Assembly: GCA_012510865.1 (NCBI GenBank)
Contig: JAAZHF010000174.1
Span: forward strand, 1-14,958
Length of the DNA stretch: 14,958 nt
Direction of reading: 5' to 3'
From: Gammaproteobacteria bacterium
GTDB lineage: Bacteria > Pseudomonadota > Gammaproteobacteria > Xanthomonadales > Xanthomonadaceae
Shown one piece after another: positions 1-7,402 of this stretch. The notes beneath the pieces were generated by a model that was not told where the DNA came from, did not search any database, and saw nothing but the letters and a program-made list of their open reading frames with translations. Every line of letters begins with the position of its first letter. Within the stretch, counting starts at the first letter, position 1. Both the position numbers and the translations under genes were made by a program.

Positions 1-106
1 CCTCGGGTCCGGCCGCCGGCGCAGCCGGGGCGGCGAGGGCCGGCGCGAGCGCCGTGCCGAGGGCGGTCAGCAGTCGGCGGGGGGACATGGGTGCGTAGCG
101 GTTCAT
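1..106 (-). CDS. 5' end of a gene for an exported protein (truncated by window edge)
   Basis: An open frame starts at ATG 106-104 and runs off the left edge without a stop, giving 35 visible residues. They begin MNRYAPMSPRRLLTALG and continue into an Ala/Leu-rich stretch, which is the shape of an N-terminal export signal: basic n-region with two adjacent arginines, hydrophobic core, then Ala-x-Ala-type residues. GGAGA lies 5 nt upstream of the ATG and supports this start; a second in-frame ATG at 88-86 is possible but has no better ribosome site. The arginine pair is only loosely like a twin-arginine (Tat) motif, so the export route is uncertain. The gene is divergent from the MerR-type regulator at 204 and shares its TGTACA-bearing spacer, so it is a natural candidate target of that regulator (inference). 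The mature domain is outside the window, so no function can be named. Confidence 0.6.
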   Translation of the reverse strand, partial: MNRYAPMSPRRLLTALGTALAPALAAPAAPAAGPE

Positions 107-162
107 TGCAGTCTCCGGGTGGTGTTCGGGCCTGCAGTCTCGGTCCCCGCGCGTTAGAAGCC

Positions 163-194
163 TGTACAACTTCGACTTGTACAAAAGGTGTACA
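163..194. promoter_or_regulatory. Triple TGTACA array, probable MerR/LitR-type operator
   Basis: Three exact TGTACA hexamers lie at 163-168, 178-183 and 189-194. The first two form the arms of a perfect inverted repeat, TGTACAA-N7-TTGTACA (163-183). The second and third are 11 bp apart, about one helical turn. The array ends 9 bp before the regulator's ATG at 204 and lies about 57-88 bp upstream of the divergent gene's ATG at 106, so it can control both. From memory, TGTACA-like half sites are reported for LitR-type MerR proteins of Pseudomonas, and CarH of Thermus binds 11-bp-spaced repeats. The match to this family's operators is therefore plausible but not proved. No convincing -35/-10 pair was identified on either strand. 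Confidence 0.55.
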
Positions 195-203
195 TTCCCG
201 CGC

Positions 204-1082
204 ATGTTCCCGGTCAAGGCCGCCGCCGAACTCAGCGGGCTCACGCCTGCGACCCTGCGCGCCTGGGAGCGTCGCTACGGGGCCGTGGTCCCGCATCGCG
301 ATGCCCGCGGCCGGCGCGTCTACGACGCGGCCATGGTCGAGCGGCTGGCCAGGCTCCACGGACTGGTCGATCGCGGCCACCCGATCAGCCAGCTGGCCAC
401 CCTGGACGACGCGGCCCTGGAGCGGCTGTTGCAGGAGCGCCGGAGCGCCGGCTATGGCGGCCTGGATGCGCTGCCGGAGCGGATGCTGGACGCCGTGGCC
501 GACTACCGCGTGGACGCGTTCGACCGCGAGCTGTCCGTGGCCATCGCCACGCTGCCGCTGTCGGTGCTGCTCGCGCGCGTCGTCGGCCCGCTGCTCCGCG
601 AGGTCGGCCTGCGCTGGGCCGACGGGCGCCTGGCGATCGCCCAGGAACGCCTGGTCAGCAGCCTGCTGCGCGCGCGCCTGCTCTCGGTGCTCGACCAGCA
701 TCCGCGGGAGCGGCGGCCGCGGCTGCTGTTCGCGACCCTGTCCGGCGAGCGCCACGAGCTCGGATTGCTCGGTGCCGCGCTGCACGCCTGCGACGCCGGC
801 ATCCCGGTGCTGTACCTGGGCACCGAACTCCCGCCGGAGGAGCTGGCGCGGGTGGCGGACCGGCTGGGCGCGCGCGGGGTGGCGGTGAGTTCGGTGGACC
901 CGGGCCAGGCCAGGCACGCGCTCGACCAGCTGCGGCGCCTCGACGCCGCGCTCGGACCGGATGTCACGATCTGGCTCGGCGGTACGAACGCCCGCTACCT
1001 GGCCGAGGAGCTGGCGCTGCCGCGCCTCAGGGCGGTGACCGATGCGGCCGCGCTGGGGGTGCTGGCGCGCAGGGCGGGTTGA
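204..1082 (+). CDS. MerR-family regulator with CarH/LitR-like cobalamin-binding-type domain
   Basis: A 292-residue DNA-binding regulator. Residues 1-70 are a MerR helix-turn-helix; LRAWERRYG at 18-26 is the hallmark of the CarA/CarH/LitR branch. Residues about 85-165 are a helical bundle with Trp138 and Glu148, the spacing of the CarH W-x9-EH motif, but the His is Arg149 and the residue after Trp is Ala139. Residues about 171-292 resemble a B12-binding Rossmann fold; the D-x-H-x-x-G motif appears as E182-R-H184-E-L-G187. In CarH-type proteins, adenosylcobalamin holds a repressor tetramer that light breaks. Here the base-off His184 is kept but two upper-face histidines are missing, so cobalamin use is uncertain and a B12-independent (class II LitR-like) mode is possible. 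ATG 204 fits the family N-terminus. A TTG at 177 would add nine residues but overlaps the TGTACA array; neither start has a strong Shine-Dalgarno. It converges on the MFS-PlsC gene with a 9-bp gap. Confidence 0.85.
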   Translation: MFPVKAAAELSGLTPATLRAWERRYGAVVPHRDARGRRVYDAAMVERLARLHGLVDRGHPISQLATLDDAALERLLQERRSAGYGGLDALPERMLDAVADYRVDAFDRELSVAIATLPLSVLLARVVGPLLREVGLRWADGRLAIAQERLVSSLLRARLLSVLDQHPRERRPRLLFATLSGERHELGLLGAALHACDAGIPVLYLGTELPPEELARVADRLGARGVAVSSVDPGQARHALDQLRRLDAALGPDVTIWLGGTNARYLAEELALPRLRAVTDAAALGVLARRAG

Positions 1083-1091
1083 CCCCCGCGC

Positions 1092-3002
1092 TCAGGGATG
1101 GTCCCCGCGCAGGGCGCGGACGCGGGCTTCGAGCAGGGGCGCATCGGCCTCCGCGCCGGGGATCGGGGCCTCCGCCATCACCGCCACGTGGGCGCGGAAG
1201 CGCCGCGGCACCCGCATGCGGGCCAGGCGCGCGCTGGCGGCGCCCGCTCCGCGCCGGCTCCACATGCTGCTCCACATCCCGCGCAGGGCCATCGGCACCA
1301 CCGGCACCGGGCGCCGCGCGAGGATGCGCTCGACGCCCGGCCTGAACGGCCCGATGTCCCCGTCCGGCGTCAGCCGCCCCTCGGGGAAGAGCAGCACCAG
1401 TTCGCCCTCGGCCAGCGCGGCGTCGATGCGGTCGAAGGCGCGCTCCATCATCGCCGGGTCCTCCTTCCGGCTGGCGATCGGGATCGCACCGGCGGCGCGG
1501 AAGATCCAGCGCATCACCGGGATCTGGAAGATCCGGTAGTACATGACGAAGCGCACCGGCCGCGGGATGCTCGCCGCAAGGATCAGCGCGTCCATGTAAC
1601 TGACGTGGTTGCACACCAGCAGCGCCGGCCCCTCGTCCGGCACGTGGCGCTCGATGCCGTGCAGCTCCAGCCGGTACAGCGCGCGCACCAGCAGCCAGCT
1701 GACGAAGCGCATCGCGAACTCGGGCACGATGGCGAAGATCCAGGTCGTGACCACGAGGTTCGCGATCGCGACCGCAAGGAACACCTGCGGGATGCTCCAG
1801 CCCAGCACCTGCTGCAGCAGCAGCCCGGTCACCGCGGCGGTGACGATGAAGGCCGAGTTCTGGATGTTGAGGCCGGCGAACACGCGCGCCATCTCGTCCT
1901 TCGGCGTGCGGCTCTGGATCAGCGCGAACAGCGGCACGATGAACAGGCCGCAGGAGAAGCCGATGCCGGCCAGGTCGATGGCGATGCGCCAGCCGTGCTC
2001 GCCGGCCAGGAAGCCGGCGACGTCCAGTCCCGTCTGCGGCGCGAGGCCGCTGCGCGCGAAGTAGAGGTCGAGCATGAAGGCGCTGATGCCGAGCGCGCCC
2101 AGCGGCACCAGGCCGATCTCGACCGTGCGCGCGGACAGCTTCTCGCACAGCAGCGAGCCGCTGCCCACGCCCACCGAGAACAGCGCCAGGCCGAAGATGT
2201 ACAGGCTGGTCGAGCGCTCCGGCGCGCCCAGGTGCAGTTCGGCGTAGTTGGGCAGCTGCGCGGTCAGCACCGTGCCCACGAACCAGAACCAGGACACGCC
2301 CAGGATCGCGTTGCGCACCGCCGGCGTGCGCCGGGTGAGCTTCCAGATCCGGACCGACTCCGGCACCGGGTTCCAGCTGAGCTCGAGGTCCGGCTTGCCG
2401 GCGTCGACGCGCGGGATCCTCCGCGCCACCAGGTTGCCGGCCACCGCCAGCCCGACCACCGAGGCCGCGGCCGCTTCCGCGCCCCAGGCGCCGGCGACCT
2501 GGAACACCAGCCCGCCGTAGATCATGCCGGCCAGGATCGACAGCGAGGTGCCCATCTCCACCAGGCCGTTGCCGCCGGTCAGCTCCTCCGGCTTCAGCAC
2601 CGCCGGCAGGATCGAGTACTTCACCGGGCCGAACAGCGTCGACTGCATGCCGGTCGCGAACAGCGCCACCAGCAGCAGCGGCATGTTGCCGAGCAGGAAT
2701 CCGAGGCCTGCCAGGGCCATGATCCCGATCTCCATCGAGGTGGTGATCACGATCAGCCGCTGCTTCTCCAGCTTCTCGGCGAACTGGCCGGCGATGGCCG
2801 AGAACAGGAAGTAGGGCAGGATGAACAGCGCCGGGGCCAGGTTGGTGTAGAGCGTGCGCTGCCCGGCGTCGACCCCGAGGTAGAACAGCAGGCCGATGAT
2901 CGCCTGCCGGTAGACGTTGTCGTTGAAGGCGCCCAGCGCCTGGACGGTGAAGTAGGGCAGGAAGCGGCGCTGGCGCAGCAGCTCGAACTGGTTGTACGCC
3001 AT
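1092..3002 (-). CDS. LplT-like MFS transporter fused to PlsC-type glycerophospholipid acyltransferase
   Basis: A 636-residue inner-membrane protein. Residues 1 to about 435 are a 12-segment major facilitator domain of the LplT lysophospholipid flippase type, with LGAFNDNVYR near 23-32, FGPVKYSILP at 124-133 and NGLVEMGT at 145-152. Residues about 450-636 are a PlsC/LPLAT acyltransferase: the catalytic H-x4-D box is NHVSYMD (His466, Asp471), and the acceptor-binding FPEGR is at 539-543. In enterobacteria lysophospholipid uptake and re-acylation are done by LplT plus the two-domain Aas. Some bacteria fuse all three parts; here the AMP-binding acyl-ACP synthetase part is missing and the protein ends soon after PlsC. 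Likely role: flip lysophospholipid inward and re-acylate it, using acyl-ACP or acyl-CoA made elsewhere (inference). GGGGAGG lies 4 nt upstream of the ATG. It starts 58 bp after purD and is probably co-transcribed with it. Confidence 0.88.
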   Translation of the reverse strand: MAYNQFELLRQRRFLPYFTVQALGAFNDNVYRQAIIGLLFYLGVDAGQRTLYTNLAPALFILPYFLFSAIAGQFAEKLEKQRLIVITTSMEIGIMALAGLGFLLGNMPLLLVALFATGMQSTLFGPVKYSILPAVLKPEELTGGNGLVEMGTSLSILAGMIYGGLVFQVAGAWGAEAAAASVVGLAVAGNLVARRIPRVDAGKPDLELSWNPVPESVRIWKLTRRTPAVRNAILGVSWFWFVGTVLTAQLPNYAELHLGAPERSTSLYIFGLALFSVGVGSGSLLCEKLSARTVEIGLVPLGALGISAFMLDLYFARSGLAPQTGLDVAGFLAGEHGWRIAIDLAGIGFSCGLFIVPLFALIQSRTPKDEMARVFAGLNIQNSAFIVTAAVTGLLLQQVLGWSIPQVFLAVAIANLVVTTWIFAIVPEFAMRFVSWLLVRALYRLELHGIERHVPDEGPALLVCNHVSYMDALILAASIPRPVRFVMYYRIFQIPVMRWIFRAAGAIPIASRKEDPAMMERAFDRIDAALAEGELVLLFPEGRLTPDGDIGPFRPGVERILARRPVPVVPMALRGMWSSMWSRRGAGAASARLARMRVPRRFRAHVAVMAEAPIPGAEADAPLLEARVRALRGDHP

Positions 3003-3060
3003 GCGGCCTCCCCGGGATGCGTGGCGAGACTAGCAGAGGCCCGGCGCCGCCGGCGCGGGG

Positions 3061-4353
3061 CTAGACGCCGGCGCGCTCGCGCGCGATGGCGCGCCAGCCG
3101 ATGTCGTGGCGGTGGAACTCGCCCTGCCACGAGATGCCCGAAACGCCGCCGTAGGCGCGCCGCTGCGCGTCGGCCACGCTGTCGCCCAGCGCGCAGACGC
3201 ACAGCACGCGACCGCCGGCGGTGACGGCCTGGCCCCCCTCGAGCCGCGTGCCTGCGTGGAACACCTTGGTGCCGGGGAGGTCGGGCGCGTCCCAGGCGTT
3301 GATCGGGTCGCCGGTGCGCGGCGTGCCGGGATAGCCCTCAGCGGCCATCACCACGCCCAGCGCGGGGCGCGGGTCCCAGTCGGCCGTGGCGCCGTCGAGG
3401 CGCCCGTCGATTCCGGCCTGCACGAGGGCGGCGAAGTCGGAGCGCAGGCGCATCAGCACCGGCTGCGTTTCCGGATCGCCGAAGCGCACGTTGAACTCGA
3501 TGACCTTCGGAGCGCCCGCGGCGTCGATCATCAGGCCCGCGTACAGGAAGCCGGTGAAAGGCACTCCGTCGGCGGCCATGCCGGCGACGGTGGGTTCGAT
3601 GACCTCGCGCATGATGCGCGCGTGCACCTCGCCGGTGACCACGGGCGCCGGCGAATAGGCGCCCATGCCGCCGGTGTTGGGGCCGGTGTCGCCGTCGCCC
3701 ACGCGCTTGTGGTCCTGGCTGGTGGCCATCGGCAGCGCCGTGCGCCCGTCGACCATGGCGATGAAGCTGGCCTCCTCGCCCGCGAGGAACTCCTCGATCA
3801 CCACCCGCGCCCCGGCCTCGCCGAAGGCATTGCCGCCGAGCATGTCGCGCACCGCGGCCGCGGCCTCGTCGAGCGTCATCGCCACGACCACGCCCTTGCC
3901 GGCGGCCAGGCCGTCGGCCTTGACCACGATCGGCGCGCCCGCGTCGCGCAGGTGCGCCAGCGCCGGCTCGAGCGCGGTGAACACGGCGTAGTGCGCGGTC
4001 GGGATGCCGTGGCGGGCCAGGAAGTCCTTGGCGAAGGCCTTGCTGCCCTCCAACTGCGCGGCCGCGGCCGTGGGCCCGAAGATGCGCAGCCCCTCGGCCT
4101 GGAACCGGTCGACGATGCCTGCCACCAGCGGCGCCTCCGGCCCGACCACGGTGAAGGCCACGCCCTCTTCGCGCGCCAGCGCCAGCAGCCCGTCGAGGTC
4201 GGTCGCCTTTATGTCGGCGTTGCGACAGCCGGGCTCCGTCGCGGTCCCGGCGTTGCCCGGCGCGACCAGCACCTCGCCCACGCGCGGGGACTGCGCCAGC
4301 TTCCACGCCAGCGCGTGCTCGCGCCCGCCCGACCCGATCACAAGGACTTTCAT
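3061..4353 (-). CDS. purD: Phosphoribosylamine-glycine ligase (GAR synthetase)
   Basis: A 430-residue cytoplasmic enzyme that joins phosphoribosylamine and glycine with ATP to give GAR, the second step of purine synthesis. It opens with the N-terminal signature [19 protein letters not shown]. An ATP-grasp fold follows, with [15 protein letters not shown] near 143-157 and [19 protein letters not shown] at 213-231. The GARS signature RFGDPETQ is at 290-297, with the metal-binding Glu/Asn region (EFN) just before it. Length matches the family (about 430). The stop is TAG. The ATG lies 79 bp after purH; the Shine-Dalgarno is weak (an AGG about 9 nt upstream). The purH-purD pair is a standard operon and continues into the MFS-PlsC gene 58 bp downstream. 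Confidence 0.97.
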   Translation of the reverse strand: MKVLVIGSGGREHALAWKLAQSPRVGEVLVAPGNAGTATEPGCRNADIKATDLDGLLALAREEGVAFTVVGPEAPLVAGIVDRFQAEGLRIFGPTAAAAQLEGSKAFAKDFLARHGIPTAHYAVFTALEPALAHLRDAGAPIVVKADGLAAGKGVVVAMTLDEAAAAVRDMLGGNAFGEAGARVVIEEFLAGEEASFIAMVDGRTALPMATSQDHKRVGDGDTGPNTGGMGAYSPAPVVTGEVHARIMREVIEPTVAGMAADGVPFTGFLYAGLMIDAAGAPKVIEFNVRFGDPETQPVLMRLRSDFAALVQAGIDGRLDGATADWDPRPALGVVMAAEGYPGTPRTGDPINAWDAPDLPGTKVFHAGTRLEGGQAVTAGGRVLCVCALGDSVADAQRRAYGGVSGISWQGEFHRHDIGWRAIARERAGV

Positions 4354-4432
4354 CGTGTCAGCCTGCCCGCCAGGAAACCCGTCCGAGGATAGCCCCTCCG
4401 GTCCGGGGGGCGGTTCGCGCCGCGTCCGGCGA

Positions 4433-6016
4433 TCAATGCCTGAAGTGGCGCACGCCGGTGAACACCATGGCGATGTCGTGCTCGTCCGCGGCCGCGATCA
4501 CCTCGGCGTCGCGCATCGAGCCGCCCGGCTGGATCACCGCGCGGATGCCCGCCTCGCCGGCGGCGTCGAGTCCGTCGCGGAAGGGGAAGAACGCGTCGGA
4601 CGCCATGACCGAGCCCGGCACCACCAGGCCGGCGTCGTTCGCCTTGATGCCCGCGATGCGCGCCGAGTAGACGCGGCTCATCTGGCCGGCGCCGATGCCG
4701 ACGGTGGCTTCGTCCTTCGCGTACACGATGGCGTTGGACTTGACGAACTTCGCCACGCGCCAGGCGAACAGCAGGTCGCGCAGCTCGGCGCCGGTGGGCG
4801 CTCGCTTCGTCACCTGCGTGAGCTCGCCGGCGGCCATGCCGCGGTCGTCCGCGGACTGCAGCAGCAGGCCGGAGCCGATGCGCTTGCCGTCGAACCGGTC
4901 GCGGCCGTCGCCCGGCGGGATGCGCAGCACGCGCACGTTGGCTTTCCTGGCGCAGTAGTCCAGCGCGTCCGGGTCGTAGTCGGGCGCGATCAGCACCTCG
5001 ACGAACTGGCGGTCCAGGATCGACTTCGCCGTGGCCGCGTCGAGCCGGGTGTTGAAGGCGAGGATGCCGCCGAAGGCGGACGTCGGATCGGTCGCGTACG
5101 CGCGCTCGTAGGCCTCGCCGCAGCCGGCCGCGGTGGCCACGCCGCAGGGATTGGCGTGCTTGACGATGACGCAGGCCGGCGCATCGAACTGGCGCACGCA
5201 CTCCCAGGCGGCGTCGGCGTCGTCGAGGTTGTTGTAGCTCAGCTCCTTGCCCTGCAGCTGGCTGAAGGTCGCCAGCGTTCCGGGCACCGGGTCCGGATCG
5301 CGGTAGAACGCGGCCGACTGGTGCGGGTTCTCGCCGTAGCGGAGGTCCATCACCTTCACGAAGCTTGCGTGCAGCTGCGCGGGGAACCCTGCTCGCCCTG
5401 GGACCCCGGGGGCCGGTGCGTCGATCGCCGACAGGTAGTTGGCGATCGCGGCGTCGTACCGCGCCACGCGGTTGAAGGCCGCCACCGAGAGCGCGAAGCG
5501 GGTCTTCGCCGACAGCATGCCGTCGTGCGCCTCGAGCTCTTCGATGATGCCGGAGTACTGCGCGGGGTCGGTGGCCACCGCCACGCGGGCGAAGTTCTTG
5601 GCCGCCGAGCGCAGCATCGCCGGGCCCCCGATGTCGATGTTCTCGACCGCCTCGGCCAGGGTGCAGTCCGCCTTCGCGGTCACCGATTCGAAGGGATACA
5701 GGTTCAGCACCAGCAGGTCGATCGCGCCGATGCCGTGCTCGGCCATCACCGCCTCGTCCACGCCGGCGCGCCCGAGCAGCCCGCCGTGCACGACCGGGTG
5801 CAGGGTCTTGACGCGGCCGTCCATCATCTCCGGGAACCCGGTGGCCTCGGAGACGTCGCGCACCTCCAGCCCGGCCTCCCGCAGGGCGCGGGCGGTGCCG
5901 CCGGTGGACAGGAGTTCGACTCCGCGGGCGGCGAGGACGCGGGCGAACCCCACCAGGCCGGTCTTGTCGGACACGGACAGCAGGGCCCGGCGCAGGGGCA
6001 GGCGATCGGTGGACAT
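4433..6016 (-). CDS. purH: Bifunctional AICAR transformylase / IMP cyclohydrolase
   Basis: A 527-residue cytoplasmic enzyme performing the last two steps of IMP synthesis: formyl transfer to AICAR, then ring closure. The N-terminal IMP cyclohydrolase (MGS-like) domain, about residues 8-150, has STGGTARAL at 37-45, DGRVKTLHP at 66-74 and the NLYPF motif at 105-109. The C-terminal transformylase domain carries RYGENPHQ (236-243), IVKHANPCG with catalytic-type Lys286-His287, and SAFGG. Length is normal for the family. There is no clear Shine-Dalgarno before the ATG; the 5' leader from the likely promoter at 6046-6051 is pyrimidine-rich. fis lies 61 bp upstream and purD 79 bp downstream, all on the same strand. 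Confidence 0.97.
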   Translation of the reverse strand: MSTDRLPLRRALLSVSDKTGLVGFARVLAARGVELLSTGGTARALREAGLEVRDVSEATGFPEMMDGRVKTLHPVVHGGLLGRAGVDEAVMAEHGIGAIDLLVLNLYPFESVTAKADCTLAEAVENIDIGGPAMLRSAAKNFARVAVATDPAQYSGIIEELEAHDGMLSAKTRFALSVAAFNRVARYDAAIANYLSAIDAPAPGVPGRAGFPAQLHASFVKVMDLRYGENPHQSAAFYRDPDPVPGTLATFSQLQGKELSYNNLDDADAAWECVRQFDAPACVIVKHANPCGVATAAGCGEAYERAYATDPTSAFGGILAFNTRLDAATAKSILDRQFVEVLIAPDYDPDALDYCARKANVRVLRIPPGDGRDRFDGKRIGSGLLLQSADDRGMAAGELTQVTKRAPTGAELRDLLFAWRVAKFVKSNAIVYAKDEATVGIGAGQMSRVYSARIAGIKANDAGLVVPGSVMASDAFFPFRDGLDAAGEAGIRAVIQPGGSMRDAEVIAAADEHDIAMVFTGVRHFRH

Positions 6017-6045
6017 TGCGTGGGGAAGGAAGCGGGAAAGCCGCG

Positions 6046-6051
6046 ATTATA
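6046..6051 (-). promoter_or_regulatory. purH: Putative -10 box (TATAAT) for purH
   Basis: An exact TATAAT on the minus strand lies 29 bp before the purH ATG, in the fis-purH gap. Such a match is uncommon in this GC-rich DNA. No good -35 hexamer lies 16-18 bp upstream, where the sequence is almost pure G/C, so an activator or an imperfect promoter is possible. It would place the transcript start about 20 nt before the ATG, leaving a short leader with no obvious ribosome-binding site. Confidence 0.4.
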
Positions 6052-6077
6052 CGGCGCTGCGCGCGCCGGCCCGCGGC

Positions 6078-6377
6078 TCAGACGATGCCGTAGTCGCGCA
6101 GCTTGAGGCGCAGGGTGGCGCGGTGGATCCCGAGCATGGTGGCGGCCCGGCTCTGGTTGCCCTCGCAGTGGTTGAGCACTTCGACGAACAGCGGGATCTC
6201 GAGCTCGCGCAGGGCGATGCCGTACAGGTTCTCCGCGTCGCAGCCGTCCAGGTCGCGGATATAGCGGCGGACGGCGCTGGCCACGTGATCGCGCAGCGGC
6301 GCCCGTGGCGTGCCGCGCGGCGGCGGCTCGTTGGTGTCGGCAGCGTTCAATCGGACCCCGGAAGCCTGTTCGCACAT
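6078..6377 (-). CDS. fis: Fis-type nucleoid protein / DNA-binding regulator
   Basis: A 99-residue Factor-for-Inversion-Stimulation family protein, a dimeric DNA-bending regulator of growth-phase genes. From APLRD (26-30) to the C-terminus it aligns without gaps to E. coli Fis (98 residues), including NLYG, LEIPL and the C-terminal helix-turn-helix from [17 protein letters not shown] to DYGIV. In the recognition helix the E. coli Arg-Lys-Lys run is Arg90-Leu91-Lys92 here, so one basic residue is lost. The N-terminal 25 residues are not conserved. The ATG at 6377 has no clear Shine-Dalgarno; a TTG at 6350 (residue 10) preceded by GGGG is an alternative giving about 90 residues. In P. aeruginosa and E. 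coli dusB precedes fis; here the zinc-ribbon/DUF3426 gene is directly upstream. Confidence 0.92.
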   Translation of the reverse strand: MCEQASGVRLNAADTNEPPPRGTPRAPLRDHVASAVRRYIRDLDGCDAENLYGIALRELEIPLFVEVLNHCEGNQSRAATMLGIHRATLRLKLRDYGIV

Positions 6378-6435
6378 CGCGCGCGACCGGGATCGAGTCT
6401 ATCGCGGCGGGGCGCCGCCCGCCACGGGGGCGCCG

Positions 6436-7362
6436 TCAGTGGAAATCGAAGGCGAATCCGACCGCGCCAGGGCCCGGTTCGCGCACGTCCATGCGGATCA
6501 CCGCGCCGTCGCCGCTGGCCAGGTCGGCCGTCGGTGGGCGATCGAGGTATTCGGCGGCGGTGAAGGCGCGCGCGCCCAGCGGGCGTCCCTCGAGGTTGGT
6601 GAGGGTCAGCACCACCTGCGGCCAGGCCTGCGGCCAGGCGGCATCGTTGCGGAAGCTGGCGGTGATGCGCAGCACGCCCGGGACCTCCGGATGCGGCCGC
6701 ACGTCGCGGTCGAGCAGCACGAAGGCGGCGGGTTCCCGCCACGGCGGCAGGCTGCACCCCAGCGCGCCGCACACTCGGGCCACCACGGGTCGCCAGGTCG
6801 GGTCGGCGGCCAGCCGGGCCCGATCGGCGACCAGCCACTGCAGGGCCAGCAGCAGCGAGAGCCCGGCGACCGCCGCGGGAAGCGGCCAGCGCCGCGCGGG
6901 TGCGCCGTCGCCGGCACGCGCGCCGCGGCGGCGGAGGAAGCTGGGCGCGGGGCGGACCTGCGGGGCGTCGCCGCGCCTGCCCGGAGGAGCCGGCGCGGGC
7001 ACCGGCCCGACCGCTTCCGCGGACCCGGTGCCCGCGGTCGTCGTCGGCTCCGGATCCGGGACCGGCGCGGGGTCGGCTTCAGGCGCAGGTTCGGGCGCAG
7101 GTGCGTCGGGCGGCTCCTGCGGCTGGAGCAGGTTCGCGATGGAGACCGGGGGCGTGGACGGGTCCGGCTGCGCCGCCAGCTCCCCGCCGAAGGCTTCCGC
7201 GATCGCCGCGGCCACGCCGCTGCGCGCATCGTCGGCTGGCGACGGGCTTTCGGGCGGCGCCTCGCGCAGCCGCTCGGCGCAGCGCGGGCAGCGCTCCGGC
7301 GGCTGGTCGGTCGCCGGATCGGTCGCGACCAGGGCGCGGCAGGACGGGCAGTTGATGAACAT
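6436..7362 (-). CDS. Zinc-ribbon and DUF3426 membrane protein
   Basis: A 308-residue protein of unknown function. The N-terminus is a zinc ribbon, with Cys5-x2-Cys8 and Cys25-x2-Cys28 (CPSC, CPRC) of the MJ0042 type. Next comes a long disordered linker, about 35-158, very rich in Pro, Ala, Glu and Asp between 81 and 127. One hydrophobic membrane segment follows at about 160-179, then a C-terminal DUF3426-type domain (about 185-308) that should be periplasmic. The architecture zinc ribbon, linker, membrane segment, DUF3426 is common in beta- and gammaproteobacteria, usually beside prmA, as here (40 bp from the prmA stop). A role linking cytoplasmic metal or redox state to the envelope is only speculation. 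The ATG has no clear Shine-Dalgarno. fis follows 58 bp downstream. Confidence 0.85.
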   Translation of the reverse strand: MFINCPSCRALVATDPATDQPPERCPRCAERLREAPPESPSPADDARSGVAAAIAEAFGGELAAQPDPSTPPVSIANLLQPQEPPDAPAPEPAPEADPAPVPDPEPTTTAGTGSAEAVGPVPAPAPPGRRGDAPQVRPAPSFLRRRGARAGDGAPARRWPLPAAVAGLSLLLALQWLVADRARLAADPTWRPVVARVCGALGCSLPPWREPAAFVLLDRDVRPHPEVPGVLRITASFRNDAAWPQAWPQVVLTLTNLEGRPLGARAFTAAEYLDRPPTADLASGDGAVIRMDVREPGPGAVGFAFDFH

Positions 7363-7402
7363 CGGGGCTATTCAAGCATGCGCCGCGCGCCGCCGGCAGC
7401 CC

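Noticed and set aside
1..106. Twin-arginine (Tat) signal in the left-edge gene
   Set aside because: Only the Arg pair matches; the residues after it (Leu-Leu-Thr) fit the Tat consensus poorly, so only a generic export signal is claimed.
3044..3063. GC palindrome at the purD stop, candidate terminator
   Set aside because: The stem needs a bulge and a tiny loop, and there is no T-run; it looks like ordinary GC-rich spacer before the next gene's ribosome site.
1098..3224. Long plus-strand open frame (708 codons) opposite the MFS-PlsC gene
   Set aside because: Translation is His/Arg/Gln-rich low-complexity with no domain, typical of an antisense shadow in GC-rich DNA; the minus-strand gene has clear family motifs.
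3106..4392. Plus-strand open frame opposite purD
   Set aside because: Shadow of purD; composition biased to His, Gly, Arg and Ala, with no motif.
4394..4410. Hairpin CCCTCC/GGGGGG in the purH-purD gap
   Set aside because: Only six pairs, one of them G-U, and no T-run; purH-purD co-transcription is expected.
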